Below are positions 52,101 through 64,000 of a stretch of DNA of 64,000 bases, piece by piece. The translations under genes were made by a program, and so were the position numbers. Source of the stretch: Baylisascaris procyonis (Eukaryota > Nematoda > Chromadorea > Rhabditida > Ascarididae); assembly GCA_037389465.1 (NCBI GenBank), contig JAZARR010000074.1, positions 372,001-436,000 of the forward strand. Direction: 5' to 3'. The notes below the pieces were generated by a model. The model was given only the letters and a program-made list of their open reading frames with translations, had not been told where the DNA came from and did no database searches. Numbering within the stretch: position 1 is the first letter of the stretch; each line of letters starts with the position of its first letter.

Positions 52101-55100
52101 GGCAAACCTAAACTATTTTTTTCCTATTCTGCGTGTGTCTTCAGCGGATTTCTGCAAATTGCAAATCAGCAGTAACAATTTTGTATCATTTTACAATTTT
52201 GCGATCTGTATCAGAGTGGAAATCGATCTACCACAATTGCAACAAAGCATCATTCTCTATGCTCAGCTATGTTGAATTGTATTATTCTCACGGAACAAAC
52301 TTGCAGTTTTGATAGCTTAACCGTTTTGGTGGTTTCATCACGAATGTCGCATGTTTTCAAGTTGAATTCGCTAAACATTTTGGTAAAATTGTAAAAGCGT
52401 GGTATTACAGGTTTTTTAAACTTTCTCTGTGGCTAGATGTGAAAAGATAAAGGCGCGCTGCAAACGGACCCGAAAACCGTGGGGTAGAAGGGGGTGCGGA
52501 GTGGATGGGTAGAAATTGATCATGCTATGGGCACAAACATTTTTACTGTTTTGCCAGACGATCGCTTGATCACCTCAAATTTCTCAGTGACTTGTAATCA
52601 TCTCAAAAAATTCATTCTAATTAGGCGGCTTTGTAAGCTGTCTATAATGTTTGAAATTTGAGCAGTGAGTGCATTAGATGAAGGTAAACGAAGAATATCC
52701 ACTCAGCACTGTTTGCTTTCATCCACATACTTGTGTTTGATAGTCGCTGATCGCATTCGCCGTTTGAAACCTTTATAGAGCATTATTATAATTTGATTGC
52801 TACACCAATTCCGTTCTCTTTCGTTTGTAATTTTTTCGTTGAATTTCGCGCACAGTTGTTTGATTTAGTAGTGATGAATAGGTTTGTGATTTTGGGGATA
52901 ACAATGTATATCCCTTTTTCCATTTACGTTTTTTATCGTTTGCTCTTTTGTAAACAAATGATAGGGATGGCAGCATTGAAATTTTTTGAGGTTTTAAAAC
53001 TCTTGTTGTTCTCATATCGAAGTTTTTTCGATTTTTTAGTATCTGTTGGCCCATTCAGAAGGAACGAACGATCATATATCCCCTTGCCCTTTGAGCACCT
53101 ACTTCCATTTTTCCAAAAGTACATCGGATATTAATGCTTAGAGATATTGTATATATACATTATGCTCTTCCTTCTATAGAAGCAATTACGATTGACCAGG
53201 GCTGAATTACATTTCATTATTTGTTACTGAACTTAATTCATTTAATTGTTGAAGTGGATCGCGGGTGTTTTTTGCGTGTAAAGTTTAGTGGAACAAACCA
53301 ACTGTGCATTGATAAGGGCGTTTGACAATGCGTAAAGGTTGCACCATACAACGTTATTTATTCATCAGTGGAATAGTCCATAGCAAAGGAAACGTGGATT
53401 GTTGTTGCAGTGAGCGATTTTGATTTATTTCTTCGATGGTGCAGTAAAATGGAAGATTTCGGGGTTCGATCCCGCCGACGGGCAATGAATGTTTTCATTC
53501 ATAACGAAAAAGAAAAACGCATTCGTTTATCAATTTCATTAGTAATCCTAGCTAATGAAGCAAAATACAACACTCTCGGCCTTACCTGCAGTTTCTGAAT
53601 AGTCATCAAATACCCTTCTGTACAGTATTTTCTAACTTCCTCTTCTCGATTCCTTCTTATCCACAGGAAGCATTCGTGATGCCGCACGATCCTAATTGTG
53701 ACCAATTAATCAGTTCGACAATTACGTTTTCCCATTTCCCACCCTCGGCTGACTGATTCGCCGGCCACATGTAACGATCTAAATAAAACTGCACGAGTTG
53801 ATTAACATAATGCTAAGCACTACTGAGAAAAATTCTGAGAAAACCGATTCGGCAAACGTTTTGGGTTTTGCCTGGAGTTGTCATGAATGCCTCCATTTCA
53901 TGCGTTTAATTGTACAGCACAGTTTTGACGTCATGTTGACACATCAAAAATATTAATTCCATTCAACGAGGAATACCATTAAAAAGTTTTGGGCCAACTC
54001 GATTTACTTTTCTTGAACATTTAGCAATAATGTCCTTAACAGCAATAATAGCCAGCGTGAAAAGATCTTACAATCGCTATTTTGATATCAGGTCCTATAG
54101 ATTTTGTATTAAAAGAAAGCGTACTCCCAAAGGTTTTATGACCATCCTGAAGCGTTAACTGATTCGGATTTCTTTAAAGATCTTCCTCTAACTATTGGTG
54201 CTATTTTTAATATTAAACGGTCGTTGATTGGTAAGGTGCGATAGTAATGATGTCATATGAACAATAATTAAAAGAGTGCACAGGAGATGAACGAAAATAC
54301 TAGAGTGCCTCAATAGCCATGTCGTTGTTTCAACTGACGTCAGCAAAACATGCTATCGCTGATTCTTAACCAATCTTTTCTCGACGTTATATATTGCATA
54401 GCAACTGCAATGATTGTAATACCTTGTAATAAGCTTACGGAGGTTGAAATTTGAGTGCTAAAAGAAATTTCAAACTGTTTTATTCGTTTGTTGAAATCTG
54501 TAAACGCATACATGAGAACGAGTGCACTAAGTATGTCATCACCAACATAATGCGCTTTGCAGATAAAAAAGCAAGAATAAAAACGTATTGCCTTGTTAAA
54601 CTTATGCGATCATGCCTTCTATGCAGATATTGACCCATTTTCAAGAGTCGATGTGAAACCACTGTAATCTAGCAACAAACGGAATGGATTATGTTAACTA
54701 ATCAACTATATTTGTATGTGACTATTTTCATTTTCAATATAGTCGTAGCGCTGTTTACTCTTTCGTTTGATGGTGTTCTATAATTTCCGTACGAAATTAG
54801 TGCTGTTTTTTTGTTACTATTATTGACAATTATTAGCAAAATGTTTATTCGAACGTTCGTCCTCACACTGCTTGAGGGAGCGAATCACACGCATCATTGA
54901 TGTGCACCTTACCCATGAATTTTCTTTTTCCTTCAAAAACAATTCGTCTGGAAAATTTCTCCTACTGAGAGCTGTAAATTTACTGCGCATTGGTAGGTTA
55001 CTGTCTGTAGTCGTCTATGCAATTATGCAAGTGGCAGGGAAATTTTATGCAACGTTATTTTACAATTGGTTCCATTTAGTTCATCTTTTACATTTGATTG

Positions 55101-58100
55101 CATAAGAAAAGATGGCTGAAGTGCATTTAACGACTGCAAGAAAGAAAAATGAATGGGTGAAAGATTGTTTGTATTCTATTACGAGATCCCATCACTGATA
55201 ATTAGCAAGATGATTTTCGCTAATTGGAGTTCCTCGTGCTTACCACACCGAAACAGTTGAGCTTGTTTGGTTGATCGAGTTCGATAAACCGGCCACTTCC
55301 ATGATTTAATTTCATTCGTCTTACCACTAAGTTGTGGCTGAGAACGACGTTCGGTGGGTCAGGCACTCGAAGATCGATGTGTTTAAACGGTAAATGATTA
55401 ATGGGAACTTATAATGAGTATACTCCATCGATTTCCTTAATTTAGGCATTCATCGAAGATATTCCTGCAAGTGAACGTAGCTTGTTGCTCTGTCCACGGT
55501 CTCAGATATAAGGCTGTTGTTCTTGTTGATTGTTAATTATACTTCGTTAGAAAAGTTTGTCCTACTTGTGCAATGGTTATGTAATTTGCTCGCATTTCAG
55601 CGATCTTGTTGCATTTTTGTGAGCGTAGTTCAATCTTAAAAAGAACATTTCACTATCATCAAGTGAGTTCAGTGAATAACATTCAAACTTAAAAAGAACT
55701 CCAGTGAATTTGATGAAAAGTGTACACCTCTGGTGTATTGCTCGAGTCACCTCTGATTCTCTAAAGGTTGACTTCCATCATCGCCCCTCCCGGCAAGAGG
55801 AAAGTCATCCTTCATTACTGCAAGTAAATCGTTTGCATATTCAAACTGCGATATCACAGTGAATGTTTGCTAATTCAAAATTCGAGTCCTAAAATGCGTT
55901 TGAATGAAACTAAATTCAGCTTTCATGATGTGTACTAAGCGATTCATTTTTGTGGCGCTTCGTTGATTCGGCGTTCGGACAATGTGCAATCCTGTCGTAA
56001 TGTCACAGTTGAGGACGCTCGCATGCTGTTTTTTGCTGAAGTGATTCGCGTTACACACAAAACTTTGCGCACACTGCACCACACCGGCACGTTCTGCTCG
56101 ATGTATGCGTATTTAGATGATGAGCCACTGAGAACCGGCTTTGGATGTTCGTTTGTTCATCCGCACCGCATACCGAGTCTAAACGTCTCGGTCCAGTTCT
56201 TGATGCAGTCGGCTGGTTGCTCACCTTGTTACGTTTGGCTCATCGGCTCGACAGTGGGGGTAGCGCCCCTCGACATACACTCAATCGACTCTCTTGCCAC
56301 CCTTCGGTCACTACACATCCGCCTCCACCTCTGAGTGACACGCGTTGTTCTTTCACCGTCATCCACCTGCGATCTCTGCGAACTCGGCCAGCTCGAATCC
56401 GGTTCTCGGCAGCGAACGCTTTCTAGTCGTCTCCGGTTTTATGTTTACAGTAAAAGCACCCATTTGGAGCATCGCAAAAGCTTTCCATGTGAAAACCTTC
56501 GATGCAACTCCCTCGTCGACTGTGAGGTGACTGTAAATACCTTAAGCAGCATAAGGGAAACAGATAAATGAAGAAATCATATATAAGGTTCTTTATTTCA
56601 ACGTCGAAATCTAATCTTACAAGATCTTGCTGACTGCTGATACACAGAATGAGGCGCACAGTGTCATCTAATGGTCCCGTCACTCGCAGATGCTGGCATT
56701 TTGTATTCAGTTCGCAAGGAATGCTCCGTCGTATATGGACGAGAGCCTCGATTCGAGTCCGGTTTGTTCAGTGGCGGAATGCATATTTCCAAATTTTCAT
56801 GTCGTTCCAATGATATTATAGTGTTAATGGTGAGCAAATGTACAGCGGATAATAGTTAAATGCGTAGGTTTGCAGGTGTTGGCATTGTTGATCAACACAC
56901 CGGCAGAACTGTTTGATGGAGGACTATCTGTTTGTTTTGTATGAAAGAGGCGTTCGATGAGAATGGTGCAAGAGTTAGTATAGAGGAGCAACAAGTAAAG
57001 CGGTCCGCAGCGTCCACTACGAAGGCGCACATGGGCGGGCACTGTGTTGTGCATACAAAGCATGACGGCCGACGTGATGGTGCACCTGTATGAAGTTCAA
57101 ATAAGGTGGCTAAAAATAACGTTGCGCAAACACGCCGTCCGGCGATCGCATGAGGCGGCTGGTGGCTGCTGGTTGACGAAGAGCAGCGCCGAAGCGAAGG
57201 AACGCTGTGAAAACATGGACAACGGCAATTCGTATGCGTTGTTTGCTTGCACGCCGCACCAACGAACCAGCGACTGCATCACTCGAACCGTTCGCCAAAC
57301 ATAAAGCTGTTTGCCAGCCGACTGGCGTTCGTCTTTTGTGGACGATAGTGGTGCGCTGGACGAACACCTCCCACGACAACCGAACGAATGCCCACCGCCT
57401 CATCTACCCACCGCACTGGCTTTCGAAACTCGCCTTTTCTATCAACTACTCACCGAGGTTTCTTTCTCTTCAAAGTTGCTGTGAAGTGATAAAAAGAAAG
57501 CGAAAATACGACCACCTAAATGAAAGTGGAAAGTACGCTTCGTCTCGAATGATTTCATGTCATTGTTGGAAACTGAAGCAAGAGGTATGGGGTCTCAGTT
57601 GATGAAGCAAAGCGTAATATCATTCCATACTATTGATTCATTACTCCCTTTGGTCATTCTCACCCACGCTTATTCTCTGATAGTGCTCACGATGTACTGG
57701 CATCTGGACGAGTGAATTGAATTTGGTATGGACAACCGCTACCGCAATTAAAAATATCAGTGTGAAGAGTTGATAACTGAGCAAAGGGAAGTCATAACAT
57801 AGATAACTGGTTTTATGGCTCAATTTTTGATGATCGATCCGAACCATTCGGCCTCTTTCAACCATTTCAGTAGAGCCGCTGTACCAGCAGAAAGTTTCCA
57901 ATCCCTGAACTTTCATTATGAATTTCCAGGCAGTCATTTTTTTTTCAGTCAGCACACACCCTGGTATGATCTTCAAACTAAACAAACAGTTTGTTTAACG
58001 GAGTGACCTTCTACGCCTGAGCAACTTATTAGTGTTTGCACCACATGCAACATCAATGAAAGCATTACCTTTCAATTAAGTGTGGCATTCACTCTTTCTG

Positions 58101-61100
58101 TCTGTTATTCATCGATATATGTTGGCGTTTCGTGCAAGTCGCAGCGTGTGCCGGCATACTCAATCATGTAGAGTCCTTTGAATTCAAAAATCCTGAGGCA
58201 GAATTTGCTTTCTGCTTGATGAATTTTATGCAACATCTCCGCGTTTCCGTTTTCCTAGTTTCGTGCTCAAAAACGTTAACGCCATTTCTTTCATGTCATT
58301 GCGCTTCTCTGAGAAACTTCTTAATTGCCGCCGTAGCCTGAGTTGCTGCCGTTTGGTTATTGTGTAGTAGTGAGCAGTTTTTCCCCATAATCTTGCCTGA
58401 TGCAGTAGCTCTCATTGTCAGTTTCTGTTTAGCGCAGCACTGATCCAAATCGTTGCCGAACATCGCTGATTTTGCTTTTTTCCGTTTTTTTTTTTTTTTT
58501 TTTTGAGATTCAGCGGTGTTTTCCTTCACTCCTTTCTACAAAATAATGCATAATTCTCTGTTATAAAAACTTATTTGACAAACATTTCAAATCCAAATTT
58601 TTAACTGTGCGCTTGGAGACATTTTTTCACTCTTCGGCTAGTTCACAGTGATCTAATAACTTTCACCATCCACTGAACGTGCCTACTGGCTGCATTCATT
58701 CCTATTCACATTTTTTTACTTTCGGCCACGAAAAAGTGCTTCAATTAGCTATTGTTTTGCTTATGGCGAAATAACAAACGAAATTTCGAGATTCTTTTTC
58801 TCATTTTCCACATTTTCTCACGTCGAGTGAATAATATTTACGAAGTGGAACATGTCGCCAACAAAACGAGGGCGCTTAAGATATGCAGCGTTTTTTATTT
58901 ATTTCGACATTAAAAAATTGTTCAGCCATCTGATTATCATTTAGATGTGCGGTGAAGAACTTGAGCACGATTATGCCATTTTTCTTTGCGTATTTTTCAA
59001 TGAATGAACCGAAAAACGCCGGCTGAACACAAATCTCACAAATGTTTAGAATTGATGTGAAAATAACACTTCATTTGACGTATTGTATTATACTATCTCT
59101 GTTTGAAATAATTCTCAGTGATACCTCGTCAACTAGTTTAATTCATGGGATCCTCCTGGTGAGGTCAGCTCGTGGTATAAACTCTTGGAGCCGAAATTTT
59201 TTGCAGTCATTCCTTTCTGGAATTTTATTCTACTAACTATTTATGCTCCACTGCGTTTTCAACATCCCTGAAATTGTTTCTTTTTTTCTCATTTCGATGG
59301 AATCTTCGCTTCGATACCTCTAATACTTGCGACATTAATTAGCTACTTCACAATTTTAATCGAGCTTATAGAACTGATAAAATTGAATGCGACTGAAAGA
59401 TTGAAAAATTGCAGAAATGAATAATTTGCTTGCGAAACTGCGTAAAACTTCAAGCCGCTTTTGAAAAGGAATATGGATTCTTCCTTCCACATATTAAGAA
59501 TCTCCACTTCCTCTTAGTTCCTCTACGAAATGCTTCTACCTGTAGGCTAGCAAGGTCTATGAAAATTTGTCATTTTCAAAGAAGCCATTATCAAAGATTT
59601 ATCAATTTCGCTCAGTAATTGCGATGTAAAACATCGAATGAAGCGTGCAATGAACTAATTTACGGTTGCATATTTCATAGTATTCGCCACACTTTTCGTC
59701 GATGTGACAGCCTCTTTGCAATTGTTCGATTAGAACTTCGCAATTACTCATCGTGAACAAGCCCTATCGAAGCTGTGAATGTTTCCATGCGGAAATGAGG
59801 CTGTTTCCAGCTGTTTCTAATTCGCTCTTACTCCACTGTGGCAATTTTCCTTTTAAATTTTACATGCATCATTTGTTGGGTCTGCTGCATTATCCGTTCT
59901 AAAATTGGTAAAGCTTTCGAACAGATGATATTCATCGTCTTCATATATGATCCCTCAGTTCTCTTCGGCGAGAAGGGAGGTGGAGTGCATGATCTCAATT
60001 TATGTTTATACCGCTCCTTTGTGGTGGCGTTAGAGGTGAAGTCCCCAGTTGCGTGTATGCACATAAAAGAGAGTTCAAACAAGGTCGACTTAGGGTCACC
60101 AGTGTTCTTGATCCACTTCTTTATCCTCTGCCTCCGCCTCTGTCATCTTCAAATTGTGCAGTATTTCGAGGGGCAGCCCGACACGGTTTGACTCTCTCTG
60201 CTAGTCTTGACCCGCGACGACCTTTGTCCGCTCGGAGCGATTACCTTTTGCAACAAACAACAACATCACTTACATGAGTTTTCATGAGGTGAGGTCGTTC
60301 TAAGAATTGTGAGTCCTCTAACACTCTCATCCATTGGCAGTTTCTTTTACTGTACATTGATACTCAAAATACTCAGAATAAAGATCTTATGCTCGTTTGT
60401 GGTATATTAATCGTTTCATTTCTATTTATTTGCTGTAGCTACGGTCTGGCTTTGCTACGGTAATCTCTACCTTCAATTTCCTCAACTAGTGCAGTTTATT
60501 CACTTCGTTGGTGCACTCAGTTCACAAATAAGTTTGATTGCAGAGTTCTTGCAGTGAGTTAGAGAAATAGACGAATTAAGTTGCTTCAGCGGTGCTTTTT
60601 GTGCAGTGTATGTTTTATATTCATTGCGTTATGAAATCCACGCGAAAAATTCTACTCAGCTAGACCCTACAGAAATTCTCGAATACTCAGTGGTTGTGCA
60701 GTCGACATCAATCGGGTCGACGCCAGTCCGATTTATGCTGGTCTTTCGGAAGTAGTGAGCGAACAACCAATTTAATTCCAATTAATTATTTCAATGAATT
60801 TCTAGAAAAGTTTCTTTTCGGGATACTCCATCAAGACCGAGATGATCGAGCTAAATTATAGGTGGAGCTGAATGGCTTTTTGAGTGCATATAAGTGCAAG
60901 TGGCGTCAGCTGAAGCGAATCGAGCTGAAATTTTGATGCATTTTCCAATTCTTCTAATTTACATGTTGGCGCACAATTTTTTGGCCGGTGTCGTGATTTC
61001 ATGCTGATGGTACGTTTCTTATTTAGATCATTCGGTTTTTAGGTGCCTGCCCTACTGACCAAACAAACATTATCTAATATCTGCTTCTTTGCCTCGTGGC

Positions 61101-64000
61101 GGCAATCATTGAAAAATGACATGCTTATGTTTGCTCGAACTGGCCTCATATCTGTGTGGATGTTTCGTACGTTTCCAATGAAGACATTGAATGTGAAAGT
61201 TTTGATATCTGGGAAACTCTTTATTATTATGATACTCTCCCGTAGTACGATGCGTTACCTTATTACCTTCACTTGCTTGCAGATTTGTTTTAACACCTTA
61301 ACAAGAAAGAGGGAGGTGGGAAGTGGATTCAATGAGCGGAGATCTTTCTACTTTGAAATGGCGTTTGTTCATGAGCATTCGACAATTTTGCCCTTCTTGA
61401 TACGATAATATCCCCTGAGGTGTGTTGTTTAACTTATTGAGACCGCCGTTGTTGCAGACAGACTTTTGGTTCATCGAAGGTCATTTCTGCAGTGGATGGA
61501 AGTAAATAGGGATATTGCGAGAAAGCAACAATTTTAAATATGTAAGCTTTAAATAAAGTGTGAGTGGTTTGTCGCAATTGCACGATGCCACAGCTGAGTG
61601 ATCGAAACGTGAACATGAAGAGTCTTCGTTAAGCAATTACTGTTGCAGTATGCTAATACGCGCTGAAAACCCGTTTTAGCTGTGATTCATTATGGACACT
61701 CAACTGAGTGAGTAAACCTGGTAGGAGCTATATAATTTCAACGCATAAACTCTGAATGTTGACCTATCAGAGAAGGAGCAATGTGGCATAACCATGATGT
61801 GTGCAGGCTGGGTGTCAATAGGTGGAATGAAGCCGATGTGGGGGGTGTGACGAGGTCGTCGGCAACAACGTTCCAAGGTGCGAAATGCAGCGACCGGCAC
61901 TCGTTTAACAAAGAGGCGCTGACCTGGCTACATTCCGCACTCTGCCCTTCGCGCCAAACGTTTCATTATTATGCCTCCCAGATCGAAATCGCCATCTAGT
62001 AGTTTCTTGAACGTTGCGCCACGCGTTTCCTTGATCACTGTTCGGAGGGACTGGTAGCTAAGTAGCATAAATTTACATGAAACGGAAGTAGCATGCTATG
62101 AGACGGTTCATATGAAGCAGCTTTTCTTGGAAGATCATAATCTGTTGAAGTATTATGCTGCTGCATGAGAACCCTACAATAGTGCGGAAATCCAGTATTT
62201 CAAGGGTAATACTCTCCCAGTCTCTTTGAACATTTCTAGAAGTTAAACTTGAAGAGATATCAAACTCACCATTTCAAAGCTAATCGCACAGTGAAAATGA
62301 AATGAGTGAGAAATTGGCGAGATGGATTCGAAGGATTAAAGTGAACTCGTCTTTGGTCGGTTATTTGCCGATGGAGATGCGTGTTCACCACAGAAATTTT
62401 ATTTCCACATAGCTGGAATTGAGTTGCTGAAGAAAGAATCGACAATCGTCTGTTACCCAATGCTGTTGAAATTCAACAAAAAAATTTTGTTGGATTTTTT
62501 TCCTGAAGTTTTCTCCAAAAACTTTCGAGAGGTCCTGTGGTTTATTCAGGTTTTTTTTCCTCGAAAACACTGAAAATTCATCGAATTTTTTCCACCTTGG
62601 TTTTCTCTCTACAAGAGTGCAAATGCGTCCAGATTCATAAGAACGAGCACGTAACATAATTAACAGTGAAATATGTTTTGAATCGCTAAAGACGATTGAA
62701 GCGTAAGCGTAAGTTCAGTTGGCCCTTCTCAAAAGTCGAGCTTCTCTTCTAATTTGCCACCCATCAAGCGCTGTCTGTCTACTGCACTCGTTGAGCTTTC
62801 GAGTTCCATTCCACTAAGCGTTAATGCTATGAGAGCATTCGATGCGTATCAGCATTCATATGCAAATGGCGTGCCTATTGGAATGTATACAAGTAACGCT
62901 TAGTAATTGCTCCCACCTCCGAGGCAGTGATACTTCTGTCTGGTCATCGTCGCCGGAAGTAGCTTCCAGGTGAAATAGCTTTCATCTAAAGTAAATTATT
63001 TCTCGCACATGATAACTACACCCAGTATTTGATTTCGGTCTAGTGAAGGGGATGATTAACGACGCCGACGCTACTCATAAAGCGCAGATAGACTGTGGGA
63101 AGGTATGGTTTTGAATGCGGCACTTCTGTATGCAAAAAACTTCGAAGGCACAAAGCCGCACTGCCACCCTATACGTAGAAGGTCAAGTAAAGTATGTCTC
63201 AAAAACGCATGCTCATTTACTTGTGCTGTAGCGTGGTTGTTCCTTAGTAGGCTAACTTTCTTCAGATTTTTGCATGCTTATTGACAGAGTGTATCCCACT
63301 GTGCATTTGCCCTGCGATGCATCTGTAAGTAGTTATTGAAAGCAAATGCTGCAAATGCAAAAAATTTGTAACCCCTTTTAAGTTTTATTGCGTTTTCCCG
63401 AAAACGATGCCTCGACTCATTACCCTTTTGGGAAGCATACAAACTTTGCAATGGATTGCAGTTGAAAGGCTTTTACCGAATAAAGTAACACTCCATCATG
63501 CGCTGCAAAAAGCCATTGAAGTAGCTGTTGCAGTTTCTGGTTCTGTTCGTGTCATTACAAGAATGACAGTAGATGATGCCTTGCGCAATTGTTTAAAAAA
63601 AAATCAAATCTGGCAAGCACCTCAAAGAAATCCGAAAATGCAATCAATCTTCACTCTATTACTGTAGATGGAATAACACAATTGCTTGCAGACTTCACAT
63701 GAATGAGAAGCCAATTGATTTGATATATTTTGCTTCCGTTGTCGTGCGAATAGTGTACACAATGTACGCGATATATCAACACAATCGTTTATTTTCTACT
63801 CATCTCTTGAATCCGTGGAATTCCATCAATAAGCACACACATATTTTAATTATTTCTTGTTTGGGTGATTGAGTGATTGCTTTGAACATGAGAGTTTACA
63901 CTGGTTTTTGTATGTACTGATTATGGAAAACTCTTTAATGTGGACCGTCACGGAAATCTATTCTTGAAAGTGCGAAAGTATGACGCTTTCGACTCTTTGC
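46109..64000. other. Gene-poor right-hand region with GC-rich islands
   Basis: No gene is recognised by homology. Several stretches are visibly richer in G+C and CpG than their surroundings (about 50240-50530, 51540-51690, 56080-56450, 57000-57470). In these, all six frames tend to stay open, so frame length says little. A T20 run lies at 58485-58504. The remaining sequence is AT-rich and featureless to my reading up to the right edge. Confidence 0.55.
58485..58504 (+). repeat. Poly-T tract (T20)
   Basis: Twenty consecutive T follow TTTTTTCCG. It could be a slippage tract or, on the minus strand, the A-tail remnant of a retroposed copy; no adjacent retroposed body is recognised. Confidence 0.9.

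Noticed and set aside
52793..53134. 113-codon hydrophobic frame on the plus strand
   Set aside because: The sequence is T-rich, which forces Phe/Leu/Ile codons, and the opposite strand is open as Lys-rich. Composition explains it.
53455..53480. tRNA-like B box (GGGTTCGATCCC)
   Set aside because: No matching A box, acceptor stem or anticodon arm upstream, and the T stem pairs only four bases. Chance or an old tRNA-derived scrap.
56745..56790. TTCGAGTCC and GTTTGTTCAGTGGCGGAATGC, resembling tRNA B and A boxes
   Set aside because: They occur in the wrong order (B before A) and no cloverleaf can be drawn.
57110..57602. Long frames on both strands (97-131 codons)
   Set aside because: They lie in a GC- and CpG-rich island where stop codons are rare in every frame; no frame shows a family motif.
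61043..61408. 121-codon frame after a TTTTTAG acceptor
   Set aside because: The peptide has no recognisable pattern, and a second frame in the same stretch looks equally protein-like.

Overview
The window is eukaryotic and almost certainly nematode. Coding sequence is split by many introns. Most of the splice acceptors I could place end in the nematode-style TTTCAG or close variants, the background is AT-rich with long (TA)n arrays, and the two recognisable genes read as worm proteins. I cannot name the species; the large intergenic spaces fit a parasitic clade III-V nematode better than a compact Caenorhabditis-like genome.

Left part (1-15.2 kb): two genes lie head to tail on the minus strand. 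At 405-688 is the first coding exon of a CYP2-like cytochrome P450 (N-terminal membrane anchor, proline-rich hinge, start of the P450 fold). The rest of that gene runs off the left edge. Upstream of it, 4167-15202 carries a full anoctamin (TMEM16) gene of the ANO8 type. I assembled it by hand into 17 exons whose phases all agree (2550 nt, 849 aa plus stop). This is the only complete gene I can name, and the only one supported by homology along its whole length.

Middle and right (15.2-64 kb): almost 49 kb in which I recognise no gene by homology. It holds (TA)n and compound microsatellites, short tandem duplications, a decayed LINE-type reverse-transcriptase fragment near 45 kb, a cluster of palindromic CRE/AP-1-type sites next to a TATA box at about 18.3-18.5 kb, several GC-rich islands at 50-57 kb, and some splice-flanked or signal-peptide-bearing open frames. 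Most open frames of 60-130 codons here are what chance predicts for this base composition. The candidates I list rest on splice context, phase agreement or composition only and carry low confidence.

Functionally, the left side pairs a microsomal mono-oxygenase with an ER/plasma-membrane anoctamin of the tether/scramblase-like branch; nothing suggests that they act together. I found no CRISPR array, convincing tRNA or rRNA gene, or intact mobile element.
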